The notes under the pieces were generated by a model that was not told the origin of the DNA, did no database searches, and was given only the letters and a program-made list of their open reading frames with translations. From positions 1-46,995 of the forward strand of contig NZ_VCKW01000035.1 of assembly GCF_005889715.1 (NCBI RefSeq): 46,995 nt of DNA. Direction: 5' to 3'. Within the stretch, counting starts at the first letter, position 1. The number at the start of each line of letters is the position of its first letter. Below are positions 1 through 9,039 of the stretch, piece after piece. Origin of the DNA: Actinomadura soli (GTDB taxonomy: Bacteria > Actinomycetota > Actinomycetes > Streptosporangiales > Streptosporangiaceae). A program made the translations under genes and the position numbers.

Positions 1-1
1 C

Positions 2-37
2 CTCCCCGCCGAATCCACCTGCGACGACATCGCCTGA
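2..37 (+). CDS. possible C-terminal end of an upstream gene
   Basis: Twelve codons (last residues E-S-T-C-D-D-I-A) run open from the left edge to a TGA at 35-37. GC-rich third positions are compatible with the tail of a gene lying outside the window. There is too little sequence to recognise a family, and it may be chance. Confidence 0.2.
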   Translation, partial: LPAESTCDDIA

Positions 38-92
38 CCCGCCCCTCCCACCGGCGGCACCGCCGGCCGACGTTGATGACGTACCTGATGGT

Positions 93-134
93 TTGCCGCC
101 CCGCCACCCTGGACGTACAATTTCTTGTACGTAC
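93..134 (+). promoter_or_regulatory. promoter and operator of the toxin-antitoxin operon
   Basis: A -35-like TTGCCG (93-98) and -10-like TACAAT (116-121) are separated by 17 bp. The -10 lies inside a perfect 8-bp inverted repeat: acgtacaa (113-120), spacer tttc, ttgtacgt (125-132). The two GTAC cores (115 and 127) are exactly 12 bp apart, and a third GTAC follows at 131. YefM-YoeB operators in other bacteria carry TGTACA-type cores with this kind of spacing, so binding by the antitoxin over the -10 element is a good inference. The RBS agggaggtgag (135-145) follows directly. Confidence 0.65.
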
Positions 135-150
135 CAGGGAGGTGAGTGGC

Positions 151-402
151 ATGAAGACGATGACGTACTCCGAGTCTCGCGCGCACTACGCCGAGACACT
201 CAACGCGGTGGTCGACGACCGCGAGGAGGTGATCATCACCCGCGCCGGTCACGAGCCGGTGGTCATCGTGGCGCTCGATGACTACGAGTCGCTGAAGGAG
301 ACCGCCTACCTGCTCAGGAGCCCGGAGAACGCCCGCCGCCTGCTGGCCTCCATCGACCGGCTGGAGCACGGCGGCGGAAGCGAACACTCGCTCGCCGAAT
401 GA
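151..402 (+). CDS. yefM: type II antitoxin, Phd/YefM family
   Basis: An 83-residue protein with the Phd/YefM pattern: an N-terminal MTYSESRAHYAETLNAVV segment, a central VIITRAGHEPVVIVALDDYESL strand region, and an acidic C-terminal tail expected to wrap the toxin. Such antitoxins dimerise, bind the operon operator through the N-terminal half and block the RNase toxin through the tail. The ATG at 151 is chosen over in-frame upstream starts because a good RBS lies at 135-145 and the -10 element and operator would otherwise fall inside the gene. The stop overlaps the toxin start by four bases (ATGA), implying translational coupling. Autoregulation through the palindrome at 113-132 is likely. 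Confidence 0.9.
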   Translation: MKTMTYSESRAHYAETLNAVVDDREEVIITRAGHEPVVIVALDDYESLKETAYLLRSPENARRLLASIDRLEHGGGSEHSLAE

Positions 403-659
403 AGCTCGTGTGGGATGAGAGCGCCTGGGACGACTACGTCTGGTGGCAGGCCGAAGATCGTCGAGTCCTCCGACGCATCAATGTCCTGATCAAGGACATC
501 CAGCGCAACGGAAACGACGGCATCGGCAAACCGGAACCGCTGAAGCACGGATTCCACGGCTACTGGTCTCGTCGCATCACAGATGAGCACCGGCTCGTCT
601 ACAGGGTGGCCGAGAGTGAGATCCGCATCGCCGCCTGCCGGTATCACTACGGGCGGTGA
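399..659 (+). CDS. yoeB: toxin YoeB, ribosome-dependent mRNA endonuclease
   Basis: An 86-residue protein of normal length for Txe/YoeB. It keeps the family core: MKLVWDESAWDDYVWW at the N-terminus, GKPEPLKHGFHGYWSRRIT, and the C-terminal HRLVYRV and CRYHYGR. The residues known to form the catalytic site of E. coli YoeB are at identical positions (E46, R65, H83, Y84), so the enzyme looks intact. YoeB cleaves mRNA in the ribosomal A site, arresting translation until neutralised by YefM. It starts inside the antitoxin stop codon (ATGA) and so should be made only when the antitoxin is translated. The gene converges on the bsaP-like gene 9 bp away. Confidence 0.93.
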   Translation: MKLVWDESAWDDYVWWQAEDRRVLRRINVLIKDIQRNGNDGIGKPEPLKHGFHGYWSRRITDEHRLVYRVAESEIRIAACRYHYGR

Positions 660-668
660 GACGGGCGC

Positions 669-863
669 CTAGGGCGCGGGTTCGTCGTGGAGGGCGCCGT
701 GTTGGGAGCAGCGGGCCGTCCAGCCGAGGGGCGTGACCTGGACGATCATCCGGCGGCGGCAGCGGGGGCAGTAGCGGGGCGGCTCCATCTCGCGGGCGGC
801 GCGGCAGGCGGCGTGGTCGCCTTCGGCGGCGGGGTCGCCGCAGCGGTCGCAGTAGGTCTCCAC
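669..863 (-). CDS. bsaP: biotin synthase auxiliary protein BsaP-like
   Basis: A 64-residue cysteine-rich protein. It has [16 protein letters not shown] near the N-terminus, then [17 protein letters not shown] and [10 protein letters not shown], giving three Cys pairs or singles that could hold a metal or Fe-S cluster. The arrangement EPPRYCPxCxRRMxVQVxPxGWxARCxxHG matches, from memory, the small actinobacterial BsaP proteins that support biotin synthase BioB. The GTG at 861-863 is chosen because GAAAGGA (870-876) lies 6 nt upstream. That RBS overlaps the end of the biotin carboxylase gene, only 11 nt away, so the two are almost certainly co-transcribed. Usually bsaP sits beside bioB; here its partner is a biotin-dependent carboxylase subunit. 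The family call is good, the exact function inferred. Confidence 0.72.
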   Translation of the reverse strand: METYCDRCGDPAAEGDHAACRAAREMEPPRYCPRCRRRMIVQVTPLGWTARCSQHGALHDEPAP

Positions 864-874
864 GGCCGGTCCTT

Positions 875-2215
875 TCAACGGACGTCGCGCATGCGCCCGA
901 CGAGCCCCGTGTCGTAGGTTCCGTCCGCGAGTTCGGGACGGTCGAGCAGTTCGCTCAGGAACGCGAGGTTGGTGCGCGGCCCCTCGATGTGGAACGCGTC
1001 GACGGCGGCGCGGGCGCGGCGGAGCGCGTGGGCGCGGTCGTCGCCGTGGACGCACAGCGTGGCGAGCAGCGGGTCGTAGTGCGGCGTGACGGTGGTGCCC
1101 TCGGCGTATCCGGCGTCGATGCGGATGCCGTCGCCGACGGGCTCCTCCCACACGGTGATCTCGCCGGTCCCGGGGCGGAACCGCCGGGGGTCTTCGGCGA
1201 GGACGCGGAACTCGATGGCGTGGCCGTGCGGGGTCGCGTCCGTGAACGAGACGGGCTCGCCGGCGGCGACGCGGAACTGCTGCTCGACCAGGTCGATGCC
1301 GGTGACCAGCTCGGTGATCGGGTGCTCGGCCGGGAGGCTGGCGCTCATCTCCAGGAAGTAGAACTCCCCCGCGGCGGGGTCGACGAGGCATTCGACGGTG
1401 CCGGCGCCCCGGTAGCCGACCGCCTCGCCCGCGCGCACGGCGGCGGCGAGCATCCGCTCGCGCAGCTCCGGGGTGACGCCGGGCGACGGGGTCTCCGCGG
1501 CGATCTTCTGGTGGCGGCGCTGGACGGAGCAGTCCCGCTCGCCGAGCGCGAGGACGGTCCCGTCCGCGAGGCCGAGGATCTGCACGTCGACGTGCCGGGC
1601 GCCCTCCACGTACCGTTCGAGGAGGACGTCGCCGTGCCCGAAGAGCCGTTCGGCGTGGGCGCGGGCCGTCGCGTACGCCGCGCGCAGCTCCGCCTCGTCG
1701 CGGGCGGCGGCCAGGCCGATGCCGCCACCGCCGGCGGCGGGCTTCACCATGACCGGGTAGCCGATGCGCTCCGCCTCCTCGACGGCGGTATCGGAGTCGG
1801 GGACGGGCTCCCAGACGCCGGGAGCGACGGGGACGCCCGCCTCCTTCATCAGGTTCCGGGCGTTGATCTTGTCGCTCATCCGGGCGGCGGCGAGCGGCGG
1901 CGGGCCGATCCAGACGAGGCCGCGCGCGGCGACGGCACGGGCGAACGCGGCGTCCTCGGCGAGGAACCCGTGGCCGGGGTGGACGGCCCGCGCGTTCGTC
2001 CGGTGCGCGGCCTCCAGGATCGCCGGGACGTTGAGGTAGCTGCGCACGGGGTCGGCGGGGCCGATGAGGACGGCCTCGTCCGCCTCCGCGACGAACGGGA
2101 GGTCGGAATCGGCGTCGGAGTGCACGGCGATGGCCTTCACGCCCATGGCGCGGGCGGTGTGCACGATCCGGCCGGCGATCTCCCCGCGGTTCGCCACGAG
2201 CACGGACTCGAACAC
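875..2215 (-). CDS. biotin carboxylase-like protein (AccC family) with altered active site
   Basis: 446 residues, the length of a stand-alone biotin carboxylase, with no biotinyl domain. The N-terminal domain begins [17 protein letters not shown]; the ATP-grasp part has the glycine loop [12 protein letters not shown] (156-167), [12 protein letters not shown] (227-237) and a C-terminal EFRVLAEDP segment retaining the catalytic Arg (R337). The highly conserved active-site signature EMNTRxQVEH reads [10 protein letters not shown] here (289-298), replacing the catalytic Asn and Arg (E. coli N290, R292) with Ser. Normally the enzyme carboxylates biotin on BCCP using ATP and bicarbonate; this protein may be impaired or act on something else. 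The GTG start at 2215 is preceded by a GAGGGGG RBS and matches the family N-terminus. It precedes bsaP in the same unit. Confidence 0.85.
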   Translation of the reverse strand: MFESVLVANRGEIAGRIVHTARAMGVKAIAVHSDADSDLPFVAEADEAVLIGPADPVRSYLNVPAILEAAHRTNARAVHPGHGFLAEDAAFARAVAARGLVWIGPPPLAAARMSDKINARNLMKEAGVPVAPGVWEPVPDSDTAVEEAERIGYPVMVKPAAGGGGIGLAAARDEAELRAAYATARAHAERLFGHGDVLLERYVEGARHVDVQILGLADGTVLALGERDCSVQRRHQKIAAETPSPGVTPELRERMLAAAVRAGEAVGYRGAGTVECLVDPAAGEFYFLEMSASLPAEHPITELVTGIDLVEQQFRVAAGEPVSFTDATPHGHAIEFRVLAEDPRRFRPGTGEITVWEEPVGDGIRIDAGYAEGTTVTPHYDPLLATLCVHGDDRAHALRRARAAVDAFHIEGPRTNLAFLSELLDRPELADGTYDTGLVGRMRDVR

Positions 2216-2393
2216 CTGCGGACCCCCTCGCGGATCGGCGGGACCGGATGCCCCGACCCGGCCGAGACTAGCGCCGGCGGCGCCGCCGCGTCCGGCCGTG
2301 CGCCGCACAAATAACGGCCCGCGGTTTTGTGCGCCGGCCGAGGCGATACGGGCGGACGGGGGCCGCATGCGGGGTGCGGCCCCCTGACCTGGC

Positions 2394-4430
<2,037 letters not shown>

Positions 4431-4557
4431 CGGGAATCCTCCGTTTCTCTCGGATGACGACCGCCGCCGGACAAGATCGTCCCTTTGCGGCAAGCGCACC
4501 GTAGCCGCGGAGAACCGGCGGGCGCCAAGGGTTTTCCGCGGGAAGGAGGGGTCCTGC

Positions 4558-5508
4558 TCAGGAGTCGACGGGCGGGGTCCCGTGGGTGTGGAAGGACTCG
4601 ATGGTCTTCAGGCCCCACGCCTGGCCCTTGGCTCGTTCGGCCTCGGTCCAGGTGATGGTCTTCCAGTCGGGGGCCAGGATGAGGCGGGCGCACGGGTTGC
4701 ACAGCTCGACGCGGTTCCCGCCCGGCTCGTAGACGTAGAGGAAGAACGTCTGCTGGATGGCGTGCTTGTGCGGGCCGGTCTCGATGAAGACGCCCTTGTC
4801 GAGGAAGATGTCGGCGGCGCGGAGGATGTCCTCGCGGGTGTCGGTGGCGAACGCGATGTGGTGCAGGCGGCCGTGGCTGCGCGTCCAGTCGCGGGTGTAG
4901 ACGAGGTCGTACGACTTGTTGGTGAAGGTGACCCAGCGTCCGGCGATGGCGCCGTCGTCCAGGCGGATCTGCTCGGTGGGGTGGCCGCCGAGGACGTCCC
5001 GCAGGAAGTCGGTCGACGGCTCGACGTCGGCGGCCAGGAAGTTGACGTGGTCGAGGCGGCGGACGCACACGCCGAGCGCCGGGTACGCCTGCGCCTGGTT
5101 CTTCAGCGACGGCGCAAGCTCGGGCGGCGCCTGGTACCACTCCGACTCCCAGTAGATCTCCAGCTCGTGGCCGTCCGGGTCGCGGAACACGTAGGTGGGG
5201 CCGAGTCCTGGGTCGCCGTCGCGCCAGCCGACGCCGAGGCCCGCGTCCTCGATGGCCTTGACGCGCCGGTCGAGCGCCTCCTGTGAGGACGCGCGCAGCC
5301 CCGTCCGCCGGATGCCGGACGTGCCGTGCGCGGTGAGCTTGAGCGTGTGGTGCTCGTAGTCGTCCCAGGTGCGCAGGTACACCGAGTCGCCCTCGGAGCC
5401 GTTCTCGGTGAGGCCCATGACGCGGGTGAAGAACCACAGGCTCTTCTCCGGCTCGGGCGTCAGCAGCTCGACGTGCGCGACGTGCGCGATCTCATGCTTG
5501 ATGGTCAT
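4558..5508 (-). CDS. VOC-family extradiol (catechol 2,3-type) dioxygenase
   Basis: 316 residues with two vicinal-oxygen-chelate domains, as in type I extradiol dioxygenases. The C-terminal catalytic domain supplies the probable Fe(II) ligands: H154 (LDHVNF), H217 (RLHHIAF) and E268 (EPGGNRVEL). This class opens catecholic rings next to the two hydroxyls using O2. It is the last gene of a galB-galC-galD-like operon and overlaps the tautomerase gene by 4 nt (ATGA). Canonical gallate and protocatechuate 4,5-pathways use LigAB/GalA-type dioxygenases of a different fold, so this enzyme probably substitutes for them. The substrate (gallate, protocatechuate or another carboxylated catechol) cannot be read from the sequence. 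Confidence 0.88.
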   Translation of the reverse strand: MTIKHEIAHVAHVELLTPEPEKSLWFFTRVMGLTENGSEGDSVYLRTWDDYEHHTLKLTAHGTSGIRRTGLRASSQEALDRRVKAIEDAGLGVGWRDGDPGLGPTYVFRDPDGHELEIYWESEWYQAPPELAPSLKNQAQAYPALGVCVRRLDHVNFLAADVEPSTDFLRDVLGGHPTEQIRLDDGAIAGRWVTFTNKSYDLVYTRDWTRSHGRLHHIAFATDTREDILRAADIFLDKGVFIETGPHKHAIQQTFFLYVYEPGGNRVELCNPCARLILAPDWKTITWTEAERAKGQAWGLKTIESFHTHGTPPVDS

Positions 5509-6557
5509 GTGCGGCTCCGGGGGAAGACTGTGCCGTCGGCGAGCTTGCGCGCCGTGCGGACGACACCCGCCCGCCGGACGGACGTGCCGTCGAGGTCGAC
5601 CGCCACGTCCAGGCGGCCGGTGGGGTGCTCGATGCTCATGGGGTCGCCCGGCGGCGGGAACGCGGCGAGGTCGCGGCCGACCGCGCCGTCGATGAGCAGC
5701 GCGGTCGCGACGGTGACGGCGCCGAGCACGCCGATCGAGGCGTGCACGCGCAGCGGGATGAACGTCCGCGTGCAGATCATGCCGCCGTCGCGGGGCGGGG
5801 CGACGAGGGTCGTCTTCGGCACGGAGGCGTCCGCGACGTCGCCGAGGCCCATCAGCTCACCGGCCCGGAGCCGCAGCGACTGGACGCGGTCGCGCAGGCG
5901 GGCCAGCTCGTCCGGGCTCTCGTGGCCGGTGACGCCGAGGGACGACGCGGCGGCCACGACCACCGGCATCCCGTTGTCGACGCAGGTCACCTCGATGCCG
6001 TCGATCACGTCGCGGGGACGGCCGGTGGGCAGCAGCGCCCCGCAGGACGACCCGGCCGTCCCGGCGAAGTCCAGCAGGATCGGGGCGGCGGTGCCGGGGA
6101 CGCCGGAGATCGCGGTGTCGCCGTCGTAGCCGGCCGTCCCGCCGGGAGTCGGGAAGGTGGCGGTGGCGATGCCGCCCGAGTTGACCATGCGGATGCGGAC
6201 GCTCGTGCGCTCCCCGCCCGCCGTGACCAGCCCGCGTTCGACGGCGAACGGCCCGATGCCCGCGAGGATGTTCCCGCAGTTCTGCCGGTCGGTGACGGTC
6301 GGCTCCTCCACGCCGAGCTGGAGGAACAGGTAGTCGACGTCGGCGTCCGGGGCGTCCGAGCGGGACACGACGGCGACCTTGCTGGTCAGCGGGTGCGCGC
6401 CGCCGATCCCGTCGATCTGGCGGGGGTCGGGCGTGCCCATGACGCGCAGCAGCAGGTCGTCGCGGTCGGCGGCGGACGGCGGCAGGTCGTCCGCCAGGAA
6501 GTAGGCGCCCTTGGACGTCCCGCCGCGCATGATCATGCAGCGCACGCCGCCGCTCAT
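5505..6557 (-). CDS. galD: 4-oxalomesaconate tautomerase (PrpF/GalD family)
   Basis: 350 residues with the PrpF/GalD hallmarks: CMIMRGGTSKGAYFL at the N-terminus, GIGGAHPLTSKVAVV, QNCGNILAGIGPFA and TCVDNGMPVV. The fold is diaminopimelate-epimerase-like. GalD converts the keto form of 4-oxalomesaconate to the enol form in gallate and protocatechuate 4,5-cleavage; PrpF homologues isomerise aconitate. The neighbours (GalC- and GalB-like proteins and a ring-cleaving dioxygenase) favour the GalD role. The ATG at 6557 overlaps the stop of the aldolase gene by four bases and the stop overlaps the dioxygenase start, so all are translationally coupled. Confidence 0.87.
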   Translation of the reverse strand: MSGGVRCMIMRGGTSKGAYFLADDLPPSAADRDDLLLRVMGTPDPRQIDGIGGAHPLTSKVAVVSRSDAPDADVDYLFLQLGVEEPTVTDRQNCGNILAGIGPFAVERGLVTAGGERTSVRIRMVNSGGIATATFPTPGGTAGYDGDTAISGVPGTAAPILLDFAGTAGSSCGALLPTGRPRDVIDGIEVTCVDNGMPVVVAAASSLGVTGHESPDELARLRDRVQSLRLRAGELMGLGDVADASVPKTTLVAPPRDGGMICTRTFIPLRVHASIGVLGAVTVATALLIDGAVGRDLAAFPPPGDPMSIEHPTGRLDVAVDLDGTSVRRAGVVRTARKLADGTVFPRSRT

Positions 6558-7243
6558 GAGTCCTCGTATTCGACGTAGTCGATGCCCAGCCCGGGCAGCC
6601 GCGCGCGGAGCCCGTAGCGGTCGAGGCCCAGCTCGCCGCGCCGGAACGCCTCCCGCGTGGCCTCCTCCTTCTCGGCGCGGGCCCGAGCGGCGGCGACCGC
6701 GCTCGCGGCGTCCTCGCGCCGCACGCGCAGCACCCCGTCGTCGTCGGCGAGGATCGTGTCGCCCGGCCTTATGACCTGCCCGCCGATCGTCACCGGGACG
6801 TTCACCGAGCCGGGCGTGGCCTTCACCGTCCCCTGCGCGCTCACGGCCGCCGACCACACCGGGAAGCCCATCGCGTGCAGTTCGGCGACGTCCCGCACCC
6901 CGGCGTCGATGACGAGCCCGCGCACGCCCCGGTGCTGGAGCGCGGTCGCGAACAGCTCGCCGAACATCCCGTCCGTGGACGGCGACGTCGTCGCCACGAC
7001 CAGCACGTCCCCGGGACGGCACTGCTCGACCGCGACATGGATCATCAGGTTGTCGCCCGGCCAGGACAGCACCGTGACCGCCGAGCCGCCGATCCGGGAC
7101 CCCAGATGCACCGGACGGATCGACGGGCCGAGATAGCCCGTCCGGCCCATGGCCTCGTGGACGGTCGCGACCCCGTACCCGGCGAGCGCGTCCGCGAGGG
7201 CGGCGTCGGCGCGGGGCGGGTTGGTGACGACGACCGTCCTCAC
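6554..7243 (-). CDS. galC: 4-carboxy-4-hydroxy-2-oxoadipate aldolase / oxaloacetate decarboxylase (RraA-like)
   Basis: 229 residues of the RraA/HMG-aldolase fold. Recognisable pieces are ATVHEAMGRTGYL, DNLMIHVAVEQCRPGDVLVV, the pyruvate/metal-binding GLVIDAGVRDVAEL, and the C-terminal PGDTILADDDGV. Class II aldolases of this family split 4-carboxy-4-hydroxy-2-oxoadipate into pyruvate and oxaloacetate, the last step of the gallate/protocatechuate 4,5 branch. The GTG start (7241-7243) overlaps the stop of the upstream PIG-L-fold gene (GTGA), and the stop overlaps galD (ATGA). RraA regulators share the fold, but operon context and conserved Mg-binding residues support the aldolase. Confidence 0.87.
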   Translation of the reverse strand: MRTVVVTNPPRADAALADALAGYGVATVHEAMGRTGYLGPSIRPVHLGSRIGGSAVTVLSWPGDNLMIHVAVEQCRPGDVLVVATTSPSTDGMFGELFATALQHRGVRGLVIDAGVRDVAELHAMGFPVWSAAVSAQGTVKATPGSVNVPVTIGGQVIRPGDTILADDDGVLRVRREDAASAVAAARARAEKEEATREAFRRGELGLDRYGLRARLPGLGIDYVEYEDS

Positions 7244-7980
7244 GCCAGCACCGCCGTCGTCTGCGGGTACAGCCGGACGTACGCCTCGGCCCGGGTGTCG
7301 TGCGGGAGCCCGAGGTTCGGGCCCGCGTTCCGCTTGAGCTGCACGCCCCGCCGCTTCGCCAGCTCGGTGTAGTACTCCCACATGTGGACCTGCGCGGGCA
7401 GGCGCTCCATCGCCTTCCGCTTGCGCTCGAACACCGGGGTGATGTCGAGCAGGACGTCCGGTTTGAAGTCGCACTGCTCCGGCTGGTGCGGCTCGAAGAA
7501 GAACACCGGGGGCGCGCCGAGCGGGTCGCCGGGCGCGTCGTAGCCGATCGCCTGCGCCAGCACCCGCGCCTGCAGCGCCATCCGCGCAGCCGCCGGATGG
7601 TCGCCGTTGTACGGGTCGGCGAGCGTATGCGTCAGGACGACCGCCGGCTCGAACTCCCGGTACACCCGGACGAGCCGGTCCACCAGCTCCGGCGTCTCCC
7701 GCAGCGGGTAGTCGCCGGCGTCCAGGAACTCGATCTCCGCGCCGAGCTCGGCCGCCGCGGCCTCCGCCTCGCCGCGCCGCAGCGCCTTGATCTCGTCGAG
7801 GCCCCTGCCCTCGCGCCACGCCCGCGCGGACTCGCCGCGCTCGCCGTAGCTGAGGCACACGACCTTCGCGCGGTCGCCGCGCGAGGCGGCCAGGGCGATG
7901 GCGCCCGCGGCGCGCCACACGAAGTCGCCCGCGTGGGCGCTGATCACGAGCAGGGGGCTGGACGGGGTGTCGTCGCTCAT
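7240..7980 (-). CDS. galB: PIG-L/LmbE-fold protein, probable 4-oxalomesaconate hydratase (GalB)
   Basis: 246 residues with the PIG-L/LmbE metal-binding pattern: SAHAGDFVWRAAGA near the N-terminus (H16, D19) and DPYNGDHPAAAR later. Most PIG-L proteins are Zn-dependent N-acetylglucosamine deacetylases, but GalB of Pseudomonas putida is a PIG-L-fold 4-oxalomesaconate hydratase. Its position as first gene of a galB-galC-galD-dioxygenase operon makes that function much more likely than sugar deacetylation. It would hydrate enol-4-oxalomesaconate to the aldolase substrate. The ATG at 7980 is the first gene start of the unit and faces the palindrome at 8009-8022. Confidence 0.82.
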   Translation of the reverse strand: MSDDTPSSPLLVISAHAGDFVWRAAGAIALAASRGDRAKVVCLSYGERGESARAWREGRGLDEIKALRRGEAEAAAAELGAEIEFLDAGDYPLRETPELVDRLVRVYREFEPAVVLTHTLADPYNGDHPAAARMALQARVLAQAIGYDAPGDPLGAPPVFFFEPHQPEQCDFKPDVLLDITPVFERKRKAMERLPAQVHMWEYYTELAKRRGVQLKRNAGPNLGLPHDTRAEAYVRLYPQTTAVLA

Positions 7981-8008
7981 GTCCCCACACCCTCATCCTT
8001 GTCACCCA

Positions 8009-8022
8009 AATTGTCAACAATT
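8009..8022. promoter_or_regulatory. putative GntR-type operator between the ring-cleavage operon and the hydrolase
   Basis: AATTGTCAACAATT is a perfect 14-bp inverted repeat (6-bp arms around CA), AT-rich in a GC-rich intergenic region. It sits 29 bp upstream of galB and about 120 bp upstream of the divergent hydrolase. The GT-CA-AC core fits the general GntR/FadR operator form. No GntR gene lies in the window, so the regulator would be outside it or unlinked. Confidence 0.5.
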
Positions 8023-8141
8023 CTGCGCACAGTGGGTGTGACACGCCGGGTTGACGCGTGCCGAGCTGTTCAGTTAGAAGCGGGGACAGGGGACGGTTAC
8101 GCGCCGGTGCACTCCGGGGATCCGGAGAACGGAGGACTGTC

Positions 8142-9032
8142 TTGACGAGGGTCGTATTCACGGCGGACGGACGAGAGCTCGCCGTGGAGGAATGGGGGGT
8201 CCCGACCGGTTCTCCCGTCTTCCTTCTGCACGGCACGCCCGGCAGCAGGCTCGGCCCCATCCCGCGCCCCATGGTCCTTTACCAGCGCGGGATCCGGCTC
8301 ATCAGCTTCGACCGTCCCGGCTACGGGCTCTCCGGCCGCAGGAGCGGACGCGTCGTCGCCGACATCGCCGACGACGTGCGGCTGCTCGCAGACGTCCTCG
8401 GCCTGGAGCGGTTCGCCGTGCTCGGCCGGTCCGGCGGCGGCCCGCACGCGCTCGCGTGCGCGGCGCTGCTGCCCGGCCGCGCCGTCCGCGTCGCGGCGCT
8501 GGTCGGCCTCGCGCCCGCCGAGGCGGAGGGCCTGGACTGGTTCGAGGGGATGGCGGCGTCCAACACCCGGGAGTACATGGCCGTGCGGGGGCAGGGCCCG
8601 CTCATCGCGGACCGGCTGCGGTCCATCGCCGACCGCATCCGGGCGAACCCGGCGCAGCACGTCGCGAACCTCTACGCCGAGCTGACCCAGTCGGACCGCC
8701 GCGTCGTCCTGGAGTCCGGGATGCGGAGGCTGCTGCTGGAGACGTTCCAGGAGGCGTTCCGGACGTCCGCCGACGGCTGGATCGACGACCTGCTCGCGTT
8801 CTGCGCGCCGTGGGGGTTCGAGCTCGGCGACATCGTCGTCCCGACGATGCTGTGGCACGGCGCGAACGACACCTTCTCCCCCGCCGGGCACTCCCGCTGG
8901 CTGGCCGACCGGATCCCGTCCTCGACGGTCGTCGTCCAGCCGGGCTCGGCGCACTTCGCGGCGTTCAACGTGCTGCCGGACGTCCTGTCGTGGCTGGCCC
9001 GCCCGGCCACACCTCTCTCAGAGCCGGTGTAG
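8142..9032 (+). CDS. alpha/beta hydrolase
   Basis: 296 residues with a complete alpha/beta-hydrolase set: oxyanion motif HGTPGSRLGPI, nucleophile elbow GRSGGG with S97, acid in WHGANDTFSP and a late His in GSAHFAAF. The family includes esterases, C-C hydrolases and lactonases, and the substrate is not evident. The TTG at 8142 is preferred because GGAG (8131-8134) precedes it and no ATG/GTG lies nearby in frame. It is divergent from the ring-cleavage operon across a shared operator, so a role in the same aromatic pathway (for example ester release of the substrate) is possible but unproven. It converges on fxsT, 7 nt away. Confidence 0.85.
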   Translation: MTRVVFTADGRELAVEEWGVPTGSPVFLLHGTPGSRLGPIPRPMVLYQRGIRLISFDRPGYGLSGRRSGRVVADIADDVRLLADVLGLERFAVLGRSGGGPHALACAALLPGRAVRVAALVGLAPAEAEGLDWFEGMAASNTREYMAVRGQGPLIADRLRSIADRIRANPAQHVANLYAELTQSDRRVVLESGMRRLLLETFQEAFRTSADGWIDDLLAFCAPWGFELGDIVVPTMLWHGANDTFSPAGHSRWLADRIPSSTVVVQPGSAHFAAFNVLPDVLSWLARPATPLSEPV

Positions 9033-9039
9033 CCCGGGC

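Noticed and set aside
7240-7980. Calling the PIG-L protein a mycothiol/GlcNAc deacetylase
   Set aside because: The operon with galC- and galD-like genes fits the known GalB hydratase of the same fold better, and no mycothiol genes are near.
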